Positions 8,475-15,542 are shown, counted from the stretch's first letter. The stretch: DNA of 15,857 nucleotides from Thermoplasmatota archaeon (GCA_030605515.1 JAUWIE010000027.1:1-15857); one strand, 5' to 3'. Numbers and translations are program-made. Notes: a model not told the origin generated them from the letters alone.

Positions 8475-9437
8475 TCAATTGGGTATAACCTCTAAAATCT
8501 CATCCATAAGAACGCTTATACCCTCTCCTGTTTCACATGAAATTTTAATATTTTTTGAACCTGTTTTTTTAATATCTACTTTATTTTCAACTATAATAAA
8601 TAAATTATCCTTGAACAATTTTTTTATTACAGAAAGTAAATGTATTTGATCCTTCAAAGAATATCCACAGGTCTCAGAAGCATCTAATATAAAAACTATT
8701 AAATCAGCAAGATGAGTAAGAGCTGCAACAGCTTGTTTTTCAATATCATTTCTCTTAGAAAGAGGTCTATCAAACAAGCCAGGAGTATCAATTATCTGAT
8801 ATTGTTTTGAAACATGTTTCTCTTTTATTTCAATATGTCCAACATGAATCTCTTTTGTAGTAAAAGGATACTGAGCAATCTTTGGTTTAGCAGAAGATAA
8901 ATGCCTTAAAATAGATGATTTACCAACATTTGGATAACCAGCAATAACAACAGTTGGAATATCCCGTATTTCAGGGAAATCTCTCATAGAATTCTGCGCA
9001 AAAGCAAGCATATCAAGATCCTTTTTAACCTGTTTTACAACAGATGATATTCTACCATAAATCTCTTTTTGTTTCTGTTTTAAGAAATCAAGGTTACTTG
9101 ATTTTTTTAAGGATTTCCCCTGCTTTGAATAAATCATTTGGCAAGTTTTCCTAGCCCAATCCACAGCTCCAAGTGATTTCTTTAGTTTATTTACATCAAT
9201 TTTGATATCTATTATCTCCTGGTAAAACAAGTGGAGATTATCAATTGATGGGAATTTCTTAACATATGTCTCAAGAGTAGAAATAACATTTGTAGCAAAT
9301 GTATCCGTTCTTTTAATTATGACCTTTTTATTCCTATAAAGCGCGTTTCTATCACTGATTTGAATTTTCCTTGCTTTTTTTAAAGCTCTCTCCAATATTT
9401 CATCTGAACATTGTATAACTGGTATTTTTCTGAACAT
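8475..9437 (-). CDS. NOG1-family (Obg-related) GTPase
   Basis: This 320-residue protein belongs to the archaeal NOG1 group. Eukaryotic NOG1 acts in assembly of the large ribosomal subunit, and a similar ribosome-maturation role is the usual inference in archaea. The N-terminal helical domain (about 1-155) with EILERALKKARK and SLGAVDWARKTCQ is characteristic. The G domain shows G1 GYPNVGKSS (167-175), the switch PFTT (191-194), G3 DTPG (217-220), G4 NKVD (285-288) and G5 SCETGEG (300-306). All nucleotide-binding motifs are intact. The protein stops directly after the G domain, normal for archaeal members and much shorter than the eukaryotic protein. No ribosome binding site precedes the ATG, and only 53 bases separate it from the divergent 9491 gene, so a short leader is likely. 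Confidence 0.92.
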   Translation of the reverse strand: MFRKIPVIQCSDEILERALKKARKIQISDRNALYRNKKVIIKRTDTFATNVISTLETYVKKFPSIDNLHLFYQEIIDIKIDVNKLKKSLGAVDWARKTCQMIYSKQGKSLKKSSNLDFLKQKQKEIYGRISSVVKQVKKDLDMLAFAQNSMRDFPEIRDIPTVVIAGYPNVGKSSILRHLSSAKPKIAQYPFTTKEIHVGHIEIKEKHVSKQYQIIDTPGLFDRPLSKRNDIEKQAVAALTHLADLIVFILDASETCGYSLKDQIHLLSVIKKLFKDNLFIIVENKVDIKKTGSKNIKISCETGEGISVLMDEILEVIPN

Positions 9438-9479
9438 AACAATTGAAAAACTTTATGTGATACCTGTAAATTAAGATAT

Positions 9480-9491
9480 TGGTTTAAACCA
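9480..9491. promoter_or_regulatory. 12-base perfect palindrome abutting the start of the winged-helix gene
   Basis: TGGTTTAAACCA is a perfect palindrome whose last base is the A of the ATG at 9491. It lies in the 53-base region between two divergent genes, where an operator or core promoter could control both. Two winged-helix proteins are encoded immediately downstream, so autoregulation is possible. This role is inferred from position and symmetry only. Confidence 0.45.
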
Positions 9492-9718
9492 TGGATGAAG
9501 GATTCATATTATCAAATAAATACAGAAGAGCTATCTTCGATGAGCTTGCATCGGGGGAGACAAACATTGATAGAATAGCAAAAAAACATCGGATTATACA
9601 GCGTATCGCAATTAAAGTTGCTAATGATTTTATTGAAGGAGGAATATTGGAAAAAAAAGAAGGTAAGTACTTATTTACTAAAGATGGTGAAAAACTAGCT
9701 GAGACTATAAGAGGATAA
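9491..9718 (+). CDS. Small winged-helix protein
   Basis: The 75-residue protein reads as a compact winged helix: helix 1 NKYRRAIFDELASGE (9-23), helix 2 NIDRIAKKH (25-33), recognition helix QRIAIKVANDFIEGG (37-51), then a wing ILEKKEGKYLFTKDGEKLAETI (52-73). This is the MarR/ArsR-like arrangement found in many archaeal DNA-binding proteins. No ligand or metal site is visible. It begins at an ATG overlapping a palindrome, with no Shine-Dalgarno upstream, consistent with a short-leadered first gene of an operon. The riboflavin kinase gene follows after 5 bases, with its ribosome binding site GAGGAT spanning this gene's stop codon, so the two are translationally close. Its target is unknown; its own operon is the obvious candidate. 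Confidence 0.8.
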   Translation: MDEGFILSNKYRRAIFDELASGETNIDRIAKKHRIIQRIAIKVANDFIEGGILEKKEGKYLFTKDGEKLAETIRG

Positions 9719-9723
9719 TTGGA

Positions 9724-10389
9724 ATGATGAAATCATATCTTTTACAAACAATGAAAGAGCTTGCTTTGCTTGGAGCAATTAAAAACAAAATTGAGATTTC
9801 TTCACTTGAACTATCAAAAAAAATGAAATCTAGCCAGCAGACTTCTTCAAGGTATCTTTTAGAATTAGATAAAAAAGGAATGATAACTAGAGAGCTTGGA
9901 ATAAAAAAACAACTTATACAAATAACAAGTATTGGCGCAGAGGTGTTAAAAGAGGAGTTTATGCAATATCAGCAAATCTTTGAGTTAACTGATAAAATTC
10001 AGTTTACTGGGAGGATCATCTCCGGTATGGGCGAAGGTAGATATTATACAGAGCAAAATGGCTATGTTAATCAGTTTAAGGAGAAACTTGGTTTTGTTCC
10101 ATATCCTGGGACTTTGAATGTAGAGATTGAACATATTGAGAGAAACAAGTTGCGATTGTTGAAAAATCATAATGCAATAATAATTGAAGAGTTTGAAACT
10201 AAGAACCGTACTTTTGGTGGCGTTAGAAGTTTTCATGCAAAAATTGGTAATGTTGAGGGAGCAATTGTTTTACCTTTACGTAGTCATTATTCAAATATTT
10301 TAGAGTTTATTTCTCATCATTTTCTTAGGGAGAAATTGAATTTAGAAGATGGGGATGAGGTTAAAGTTGTAATTTATCTTAGTGAGTAA
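9724..10389 (+). CDS. ribK: CTP-dependent riboflavin kinase with N-terminal winged helix (RbkR-like)
   Basis: The DUF120 domain (about residues 91-221) transfers phosphate from CTP to riboflavin, making FMN, an archaea-specific activity. Signature elements are GRIISGMGEGRYY (96-108), PYPGTLNV (126-133), GAIVLPLRSHY (179-189) and LREKLNLEDGDEV (201-213). Residues 1-90 form a MarR-like winged helix, with a plausible recognition helix QQTSSRYLLELDKKG (38-52). This fusion is the architecture of RbkR, a bifunctional kinase and transcriptional regulator of riboflavin genes described in archaea, so a regulatory role is likely but not shown here. The start at 9724 fits GAGGAT 7 bases upstream; the next codon is also ATG. 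No other riboflavin gene is in the window. polX follows after 12 bases. Confidence 0.94.
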   Translation: MMKSYLLQTMKELALLGAIKNKIEISSLELSKKMKSSQQTSSRYLLELDKKGMITRELGIKKQLIQITSIGAEVLKEEFMQYQQIFELTDKIQFTGRIISGMGEGRYYTEQNGYVNQFKEKLGFVPYPGTLNVEIEHIERNKLRLLKNHNAIIIEEFETKNRTFGGVRSFHAKIGNVEGAIVLPLRSHYSNILEFISHHFLREKLNLEDGDEVKVVIYLSE

Positions 10390-10401
10390 GAGAGAAATAT
10401 T

Positions 10402-12120
10402 ATGAAAAATCAGCTAGTAGCAGATATTTTGTATCAGGTTGCGGATTTATTGGATTTGAAAGGTGACATTTTTTTTAAAATTAGAGCTTATAGAATGGCT
10501 GCACAGAGAATTGAAGATCTAGATGAGGACATCGAGATTGTTACATCTGAAGAGAGGCTTTTGTCCATTCCTGGTGTTGGAGAGGCTTTAGCTAAAAAGA
10601 TAAAAGAAATTGTAGAGACTGGAAGATTAGAATATTATGAAAAGTTGAAAAAAGAGGTTCCTGAGGAGCTATTAGTTTTATTGGATATCTCTGGTTTGGG
10701 CCCTCGGAAAGTATCTGCTTTGTTTAAAAATCTTGGTATAACAAATATAATGGAGCTAAAAAAGGCTTGTATTGAGGGTAAATTAAGAGATCTTGAGGGT
10801 TTTGGTGAGATAACTGAAAGAAATATTCTCCGAGGGATAAAACTTAAAGAGAGAACTAGTGGACGTGTGCTACTCAATGTAGCCTACCATGATGGATATA
10901 ATTATTTAAATTATATGAAAAAGTGTGAAAAGGTTGATAGAGTTAGTATTGCTGGTAGTCTCCGTAGAATGAAGGAAACCATTGGTGATTTGGATATTCT
11001 TGCTTCTTCAGATTATCCTGATAGTGTTATGGATTTTTTTATTAGATATTATGATGTTCAACGGGTGTTACTTAAAGGTAGTACAAAGACTAGTGTCCTT
11101 TTAAATAATGATCTCCAGGTTGATCTCCGTGTTGTTAAACCTGAAAGTTATGGAGCTGCTCTTCAGTATTTCACAGGCTCAAAGGAACATAATGTGAAAA
11201 TGCGAAGCATTGCAATTAAAAAAGGTTTTAAACTTAATGAATACGGTCTTTTTAATAAAAAAACAGATGATTATGTTGTAGGGGAGTCTGAAAATGATGT
11301 CTATAGCAAACTTGGTTTATCATTTATTGAGCCTGAACTTCGAGAAAACCGTGGTGAAATTGAAGCTGCAAAAGAGGGTGTGCTACCTGATGTTGTAAGT
11401 TATGATGATATTAAAGGTGATTTTCATATTCACTCATTGTGGAGTGATGGATCTGACACAATAGATACTATTGCAGAGAATGCAAAGAAAATTGGTTATG
11501 AATATATTGGTATTACCGATCATTCTCAGTCGTTAAAGATAGCAAGAGGACTGTCTGAGGATAGAGTTAATAAAAAAATTGATGAAATAAATAGAATAAA
11601 TAAGAGATATTCTGATTTTCAGGTTTTTTGTGGTACTGAATGTGATATTAAACCTGATGGGTCATTGGATTATAGCAATAGTATTTTAAAAAAATTTGAT
11701 TTTGTATGTATTGGTATTCATACCAATTTTAAAATGAAAAAAGAGGATATGACAAAAAGAATTATTCGTGGTATGGAAAATGAGAATGTGGATTTCCTTG
11801 CTCATCCCACAGGTCGCTTGATTGGCCGTAGAGATCCATTTGAAATTGATGTTGAAAAAGTAATTGATGCTGCAGTAAAAACAAATACTCGTTTAGAGAT
11901 TAATTCATTTCCAGATCGACTTGATCTTAGTGATATATACGTTAAGTATGCAAAAGAAAAAGGTGTTAGATTTGTAATTGGTTCAGATTCACACAACATC
12001 GATCATCTATCATTTATGCGGTTTGGAGTTGCAACTGCAAGACGAGGCTGGTTGGAAAAAAAAGATATCCTGAATACGTATTCCGTAAAGGAAATTAGCA
12101 AAATTCTTGGACGTGAATGA
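10402..12120 (+). CDS. polX: DNA polymerase X with PHP domain
   Basis: The 572-residue protein is a full-length PolX. The N-terminal 8-kDa helix-hairpin-helix region (about 1-95, SIPGVGEALAKKI) and a second hairpin bind gapped DNA. The nucleotidyltransferase centre has GSLRR (185-189), metal ligands D196 and D198 in GDLDIL, D241 in QVDLRVV, and YFTGSKEHN. The C-terminal PHP domain keeps its metal-binding pattern: H342 and H344 in DFHIHS, D373-H374, E413, H440, H468, and D529 with H531 in GSDSHN. Family members fill short gaps and many have Mn-dependent 3'-5' exonuclease and AP-endonuclease activity from the PHP domain; intact ligands suggest both activities here. It lies between riboflavin kinase and ligA, and its stop codon is 4 bases before the ligase ATG. 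Confidence 0.96.
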   Translation: MKNQLVADILYQVADLLDLKGDIFFKIRAYRMAAQRIEDLDEDIEIVTSEERLLSIPGVGEALAKKIKEIVETGRLEYYEKLKKEVPEELLVLLDISGLGPRKVSALFKNLGITNIMELKKACIEGKLRDLEGFGEITERNILRGIKLKERTSGRVLLNVAYHDGYNYLNYMKKCEKVDRVSIAGSLRRMKETIGDLDILASSDYPDSVMDFFIRYYDVQRVLLKGSTKTSVLLNNDLQVDLRVVKPESYGAALQYFTGSKEHNVKMRSIAIKKGFKLNEYGLFNKKTDDYVVGESENDVYSKLGLSFIEPELRENRGEIEAAKEGVLPDVVSYDDIKGDFHIHSLWSDGSDTIDTIAENAKKIGYEYIGITDHSQSLKIARGLSEDRVNKKIDEINRINKRYSDFQVFCGTECDIKPDGSLDYSNSILKKFDFVCIGIHTNFKMKKEDMTKRIIRGMENENVDFLAHPTGRLIGRRDPFEIDVEKVIDAAVKTNTRLEINSFPDRLDLSDIYVKYAKEKGVRFVIGSDSHNIDHLSFMRFGVATARRGWLEKKDILNTYSVKEISKILGRE

Positions 12121-12124
12121 AATA

Positions 12125-14113
12125 ATGAATAAAAACGAGGCTAAAAAAGAAATAAAACGACTCCGAGAGGAAATTAATTTTCATAATCATAATTATTACG
12201 TGAAAAACAACCCTATTATTTCAGATTTTAAGTTTGATCAATTATTAAAAAAACTTGAAAAATTAGAAACCTTGTACCCTGATCTAATTACATCTGATTC
12301 TCCTACTCAGCGTGTTGGTGGTGAACCACTTGATAGTTTTTCAACAGTTGAACATAAAGTAGCAATGCTATCATTAGATAACACATACAACTATGAAGAA
12401 TTACATGAGTTTGATGATAGAACAAAGAAAAACGTTGGTGAAGTTGAGTATGTTGTTGAACCTAAGATCGATGGTGTTGGAGTTGCACTTCTCTACGAAA
12501 ATAGTGTTCTAGTAAGAGGAGCAACACGTGGTGATGGTATTAAAGGTGATGATGTAACATCTAATCTGAAGACCATCCGTACCATACCATTAAGACTTAT
12601 GGGAAATACATTAAAAAATGTGGAGATACGAGGCGAAGTATATATGCCTCTAACTGGGTTTAAAAAATATAACAAAGAGCAAGAGAAAAAAGGCGAACCT
12701 GTTTTTGCTAATCCCAGAAACGCTGCAGCTGGTTCAATAAGACAACTTGACCCAAGAATAGTTGAATTAAGACCATTGGATATTTTTGTTTATTTCATAT
12801 CTTTTACAGATAAAAAGTTTTCTTCTCATTATAAAGCCTTAGAAGAATTAAAAAAAGCAGGATTCCGCGTTAATCCATTAGTAAAAAAAGTAGATAATAT
12901 AGAGGATGTAATCAAATATTGTAATAAACTTGAAAAAAAACGTGAATCACTTGATTATGATATCGATGGTGCCGTTATCAAAGTTGATTCAATTTCAAAG
13001 CAAAAAGAACTAGGAGAAACCTCGAAAAATCCCCGTTGGGCAATATCCTATAAGTTTGCTGCAAAACAAGCAACAACACGCTTGGAAGATATTACAATTC
13101 AAGTGGGTAGAACAGGTACACTTACACCAGTGGCTGTCCTTAAGCCTGTAAAAGTAGGTGGCGTAACTGTTTCACGTGCAACTTTACATAACTTTGATGA
13201 ATTGAAGCGTAAAGACATACGCATTGGCGATTGGGTTCTTGTTGAACGTAGTGGAGATGTCATCCCACAGGTAGTTAAAAGTATAAAGGAGAAAAGATCA
13301 GGAGGAGAAAAAAGAAAAACAACTCCAAAGAAATGCCCAATTTGCAGATCCTCAGTATTGCGAATTGAAGATGAGGTTGCTGTTAGATGTGTTAATCATC
13401 TCTGTCCAGCTCGTTTAAAGTGGCGTGTACGATACTTTGCATCTAGAGATGCAATGGATATTGATCATCTTGGTGAATCAACAATTGACAAGTTGATTGA
13501 AGAGGGATTAATTGATAATATAGCTGATTTATATCATCTTAAAAAAGAGGATATTTTAAAACTTGAGGGTTTTAAGGATAAATCTGCTCAGAACCTTCTT
13601 GATTCTCTTGAAAATAGTAAAAAACAGGATATTTCCCGTCTTATTTATGGATTAGGTATTCGCCATGTTGGAAAATATGCTGCACAAATACTTGCCTCAA
13701 AATATCAATCTATTGATGAGCTAGCTGAAGCTTCAACAGAGGAACTTAAAGAAATCGATGGTCTTGGTGACAAAACCGCAGAAGCAATTGGCTCATTTTT
13801 TGCAACTACTGAAAACATAAGACTCATTGAGCAACTGAAAACTATTGGTGTTAAAACAAAGGAGATAAAAAAAGAGGGTTTACCTCTAAAAGGCAATAAA
13901 TTTGTTTTCACTGGAGGGCTTTCAAATCTTTCTCGACCTGAGGCATCAGATCTAATAAAACAACAAGGAGGTATTGTAGTTTCATCTGTGAATAAGGATA
14001 TTGATTATGTTGTAGTAGGTGATAATCCTGGTTCTAAATATGAAAAAGCAAAAAAACTAGGACTAAATATTATAAACGAAGATAAATTCATAAAACTAAT
14101 TCATAAAAAATAA
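12125..14113 (+). CDS. ligA: NAD+-dependent DNA ligase
   Basis: LigA seals nicks using NAD+. The 662-residue protein has every domain: domain Ia (about 1-65, YYVKNNPIISDF), adenylation domain with active-site lysine K114 in EPKIDGVG, OB fold (VGRTGTLTPVAVL), a four-cysteine zinc finger (C404, C407, C422, C427), helix-hairpin-helix repeats (about 440-580, GLGIRHVGKYAA, IDGLGDKTAEAIG) and a C-terminal BRCT (about 585-662). The ATG at 12125 gives the normal family N-terminus; TTG at 12107 and GTG at 12113 would start inside polX. One deviation is F37, where the family normally has a tyrosine in the S-D-x-x-Y-D motif that contacts the NMN half of NAD+. LigA is typically bacterial and patchy in archaea, which usually use ATP-dependent ligases, so ancestral transfer is likely. 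It pairs functionally with polX upstream. Confidence 0.97.
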   Translation: MNKNEAKKEIKRLREEINFHNHNYYVKNNPIISDFKFDQLLKKLEKLETLYPDLITSDSPTQRVGGEPLDSFSTVEHKVAMLSLDNTYNYEELHEFDDRTKKNVGEVEYVVEPKIDGVGVALLYENSVLVRGATRGDGIKGDDVTSNLKTIRTIPLRLMGNTLKNVEIRGEVYMPLTGFKKYNKEQEKKGEPVFANPRNAAAGSIRQLDPRIVELRPLDIFVYFISFTDKKFSSHYKALEELKKAGFRVNPLVKKVDNIEDVIKYCNKLEKKRESLDYDIDGAVIKVDSISKQKELGETSKNPRWAISYKFAAKQATTRLEDITIQVGRTGTLTPVAVLKPVKVGGVTVSRATLHNFDELKRKDIRIGDWVLVERSGDVIPQVVKSIKEKRSGGEKRKTTPKKCPICRSSVLRIEDEVAVRCVNHLCPARLKWRVRYFASRDAMDIDHLGESTIDKLIEEGLIDNIADLYHLKKEDILKLEGFKDKSAQNLLDSLENSKKQDISRLIYGLGIRHVGKYAAQILASKYQSIDELAEASTEELKEIDGLGDKTAEAIGSFFATTENIRLIEQLKTIGVKTKEIKKEGLPLKGNKFVFTGGLSNLSRPEASDLIKQQGGIVVSSVNKDIDYVVVGDNPGSKYEKAKKLGLNIINEDKFIKLIHKK

Positions 14114-14116
14114 AAT

Positions 14117-14122
14117 GGAGGT
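14117..14122 (+). promoter_or_regulatory. Strong Shine-Dalgarno fixing the TTG start of the DUF6485 gene
   Basis: GGAGGT lies 8 bases before the TTG at 14131. A nearer ATG at 14123 is in another frame and opens only a 13-codon reading frame, so TTG is the working start. It is the second gene in this window, with the CBS protein, to pair TTG with a near-perfect Shine-Dalgarno. Confidence 0.75.
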
Positions 14123-14130
14123 ATGATTGT

Positions 14131-14331
14131 TTGCCTGAATGTAAAATTGAAGAAAATAAAATAAATTGTAATTGCACTTATCCATGTGACAAAAAAGGCA
14201 TGTGTTGTAAGTGTCTGAGTTATCACCTTAATCGGGATGAGGTTCCTGCTTGTTTCTTCCCAGATTCAATTGAGAGAACCTATGATAGATCTATTGAAAA
14301 CTTTATTAGGGTTTATCAGCAAAAAAGATAA
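14131..14331 (+). CDS. Cysteine-rich DUF6485-type protein
   Basis: The 66-residue protein has eight cysteines (C4, C13, C15, C19, C25, C26, C28, C41) plus H32, all in the first 41 residues, followed by a helical ERTYDRSIENFIRVYQQ tail. The order C-x-C-TY-xxC...G-x-CC-x-C-xx-YH...E-x-PACFF matches the uncharacterised DUF6485 family of small proteins found in anaerobic archaea and bacteria. The pattern suggests two metal sites, zinc or an iron-sulphur cluster, but no function is established. It is the last gene of the + strand run, 17 bases after ligA, with its own strong ribosome binding site. It is convergent with the lipoprotein gene, with only 14 bases between the stop codons. Confidence 0.82.
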   Translation: MPECKIEENKINCNCTYPCDKKGMCCKCLSYHLNRDEVPACFFPDSIERTYDRSIENFIRVYQQKR

Positions 14332-14345
14332 AGAGTATATTATTT

Positions 14346-14747
14346 TTATTCAGATTGTTTTATGTATTTTGTTGAGGCGCCAGTTTTAATATCAGGTTTG
14401 TTAACCTCCTCAAGAGTTAGAGTAAGTTCTGAATTGTCCTCTGAGAAAACATAACCATATGTATATTCGAATCCACTATTTTTCAAAGTAACAATTAATT
14501 TACTGTTTATTACAGAATATGTAGCTTGATTTTCAGGAAATATATATGTGCAAACCCCTCCATCGTAAAAAGAAAACATATCAGTCTCATTCTCACTTAT
14601 ATTACCTGTTATAGGATCTTCTCTGATCCAAGTTCCAATAAACTTTTTCACCTCTTTATTTGATTTCGAACTATTATCTGTACAACCACTCAAACCTATT
14701 ACTACCAAAGAAGTAATTGTTATAATTATAAATATTTTATTATTCAT
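14346..14747 (-). CDS. Small lipoprotein, lipocalin-like
   Basis: The predicted 133-residue protein begins MNNKIFIIITITSLVVIGLSGC, a lipoprotein signal peptide with the lipobox LSGC, so C22 would be lipidated and the mature protein held outside the membrane. After a Ser/Asn/Lys linker, residues about 34-133 read as alternating beta strands starting FIGTWIRED and including FSFYDGGVCTYIF, YSVINSKLIVTL, FEYTYGYVF and SELTLTLEEV. This resembles the small lipocalin-like or META-like beta barrels common among exported archaeal proteins of unknown role. Start choice: the minus-strand sequence GGTGAGG is well spaced for the ATG at 14747; ATG 14753 and GTG 14759 overlap that ribosome binding site and are less likely. 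No ligand or partner can be inferred. Confidence 0.78.
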   Translation of the reverse strand: MNNKIFIIITITSLVVIGLSGCTDNSSKSNKEVKKFIGTWIREDPITGNISENETDMFSFYDGGVCTYIFPENQATYSVINSKLIVTLKNSGFEYTYGYVFSEDNSELTLTLEEVNKPDIKTGASTKYIKQSE

Positions 14748-14851
14748 ATACATCCTCACCTTCGTTTAACGGTATCATTTTATTGTTTAAAAAACTATAT
14801 CTTTATTCAGGTTAAAATTTATTCATTTTGTTATTGAAATGAGATACGAAA

Positions 14852-14859
14852 CTATAAAT
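14852..14859 (+). promoter_or_regulatory. Putative TATA box for the Trp-rich gene
   Basis: CTATAAAT preceded by ACGAAA, a good TFB-element plus TATA combination. A start near 14880-14885 would leave about 30 bases of leader containing GGAGAGAT (14898-14905), the ribosome binding site. This marks the gene as separately transcribed. Confidence 0.6.
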
Positions 14860-14910
14860 CTTTTGACTATATGTAGATTACTAATATTGTTAAAATTGGA
14901 GAGATAAAAT

Positions 14911-15432
14911 ATGGATTGGGAAAATAGATCAGCATATGTTTTTATAAAAACAGAAAAAGGAAAAGCTCATGAGGTATGGCAAAGATTTCATAAATGGGAC
15001 AATGTCATAGGAACATGGATTGTTACAGGAGATTGCGATGTCATTGTTTGGTTTGATGCACAGGATTGGAACACTGTACATAACTGTGTTTCTGAAATTA
15101 AAAAATGGAATGAAGTAGAAAACACTAGTTCACATATGGTATATAATGGATACAAAAACGAAAACTGGTGGTGGGAAAAACCAGCTGGAGCTTGGATCTT
15201 ACTAAGAGAAAACAAATTAGATGAAACACCTGATAAAATAAAAAAATGGAATTGGGCAACTAGTGGAGCTAGTATTCCTGGTGAATGGGATTATATATCT
15301 TGGATCGAGGGGAAAAACTGGGATGAAGTTTGGAATCACTTATTAGAGGTAAAAGCAGAGAACTGGCAGACATTGACTCATGTTCCAATTAAATCATGGT
15401 GGAATCAAAAATGGAAAGATAACTGGTGGTAG
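14911..15432 (+). CDS. Tryptophan-rich tandem Lrp/AsnC ligand-binding-like (RAM) protein
   Basis: The 173-residue protein holds 23 tryptophans (13%), an extreme content. It is an internal duplication. Residues about 7-80 (SAYVFIKTEKGKAHEV...VTGDCDVIVWFDAQDW...SEIKKWNEVENT) read like the C-terminal ligand-binding domain of Lrp/AsnC regulators: a beta strand, a helix after the GK, then the G-x-x-D-x-I strand. Residues about 93-165 repeat it (GAWILLREN...IPGEWDYISWIEGKNW...LLEVKAENW). Each half ends in a tryptophan cluster, W86-88 and W163-164, 168, 172-173. There is no DNA-binding HTH, signal peptide or membrane helix, so it should be cytosolic and act by small-molecule binding or protein contact. 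It is a single-gene transcript with its own TATA box, ribosome binding site and T-run. The fold assignment is by pattern; the function is unknown. Confidence 0.85.
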   Translation: MDWENRSAYVFIKTEKGKAHEVWQRFHKWDNVIGTWIVTGDCDVIVWFDAQDWNTVHNCVSEIKKWNEVENTSSHMVYNGYKNENWWWEKPAGAWILLRENKLDETPDKIKKWNWATSGASIPGEWDYISWIEGKNWDEVWNHLLEVKAENWQTLTHVPIKSWWNQKWKDNWW

Positions 15433-15453
15433 GAATAAGAAACCCATCAATTA

Positions 15454-15464
15454 TCTCTTTTTTT
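15454..15464 (+). terminator. T-run terminator after the Trp-rich gene
   Basis: TCTCTTTTTTT begins about 20 bases after the stop codon. Such T-runs are the usual archaeal intrinsic termination signal. Nothing else is evident in 15433-15542 except very AT-rich DNA. Confidence 0.5.
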
Positions 15465-15542
15465 AAAAAATAATTTATAGATGTCGAAATAAAGATACAT
15501 AATAAAAAGGAATATTTTTAGATTTTTAATTGTAAAATATTT

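Noticed and set aside
9452..9471. Imperfect dyad TTTATGTG...CTGTAAA as an operator
   Set aside because: Only about five of eight half-site bases agree; the palindrome at 9480-9491 is a far better candidate.
12107..12124. TTG or GTG start for LigA inside the end of polX
   Set aside because: The added residues are not part of the family; the ATG at 12125 gives the standard N-terminus and lies 4 bases after the polX stop.
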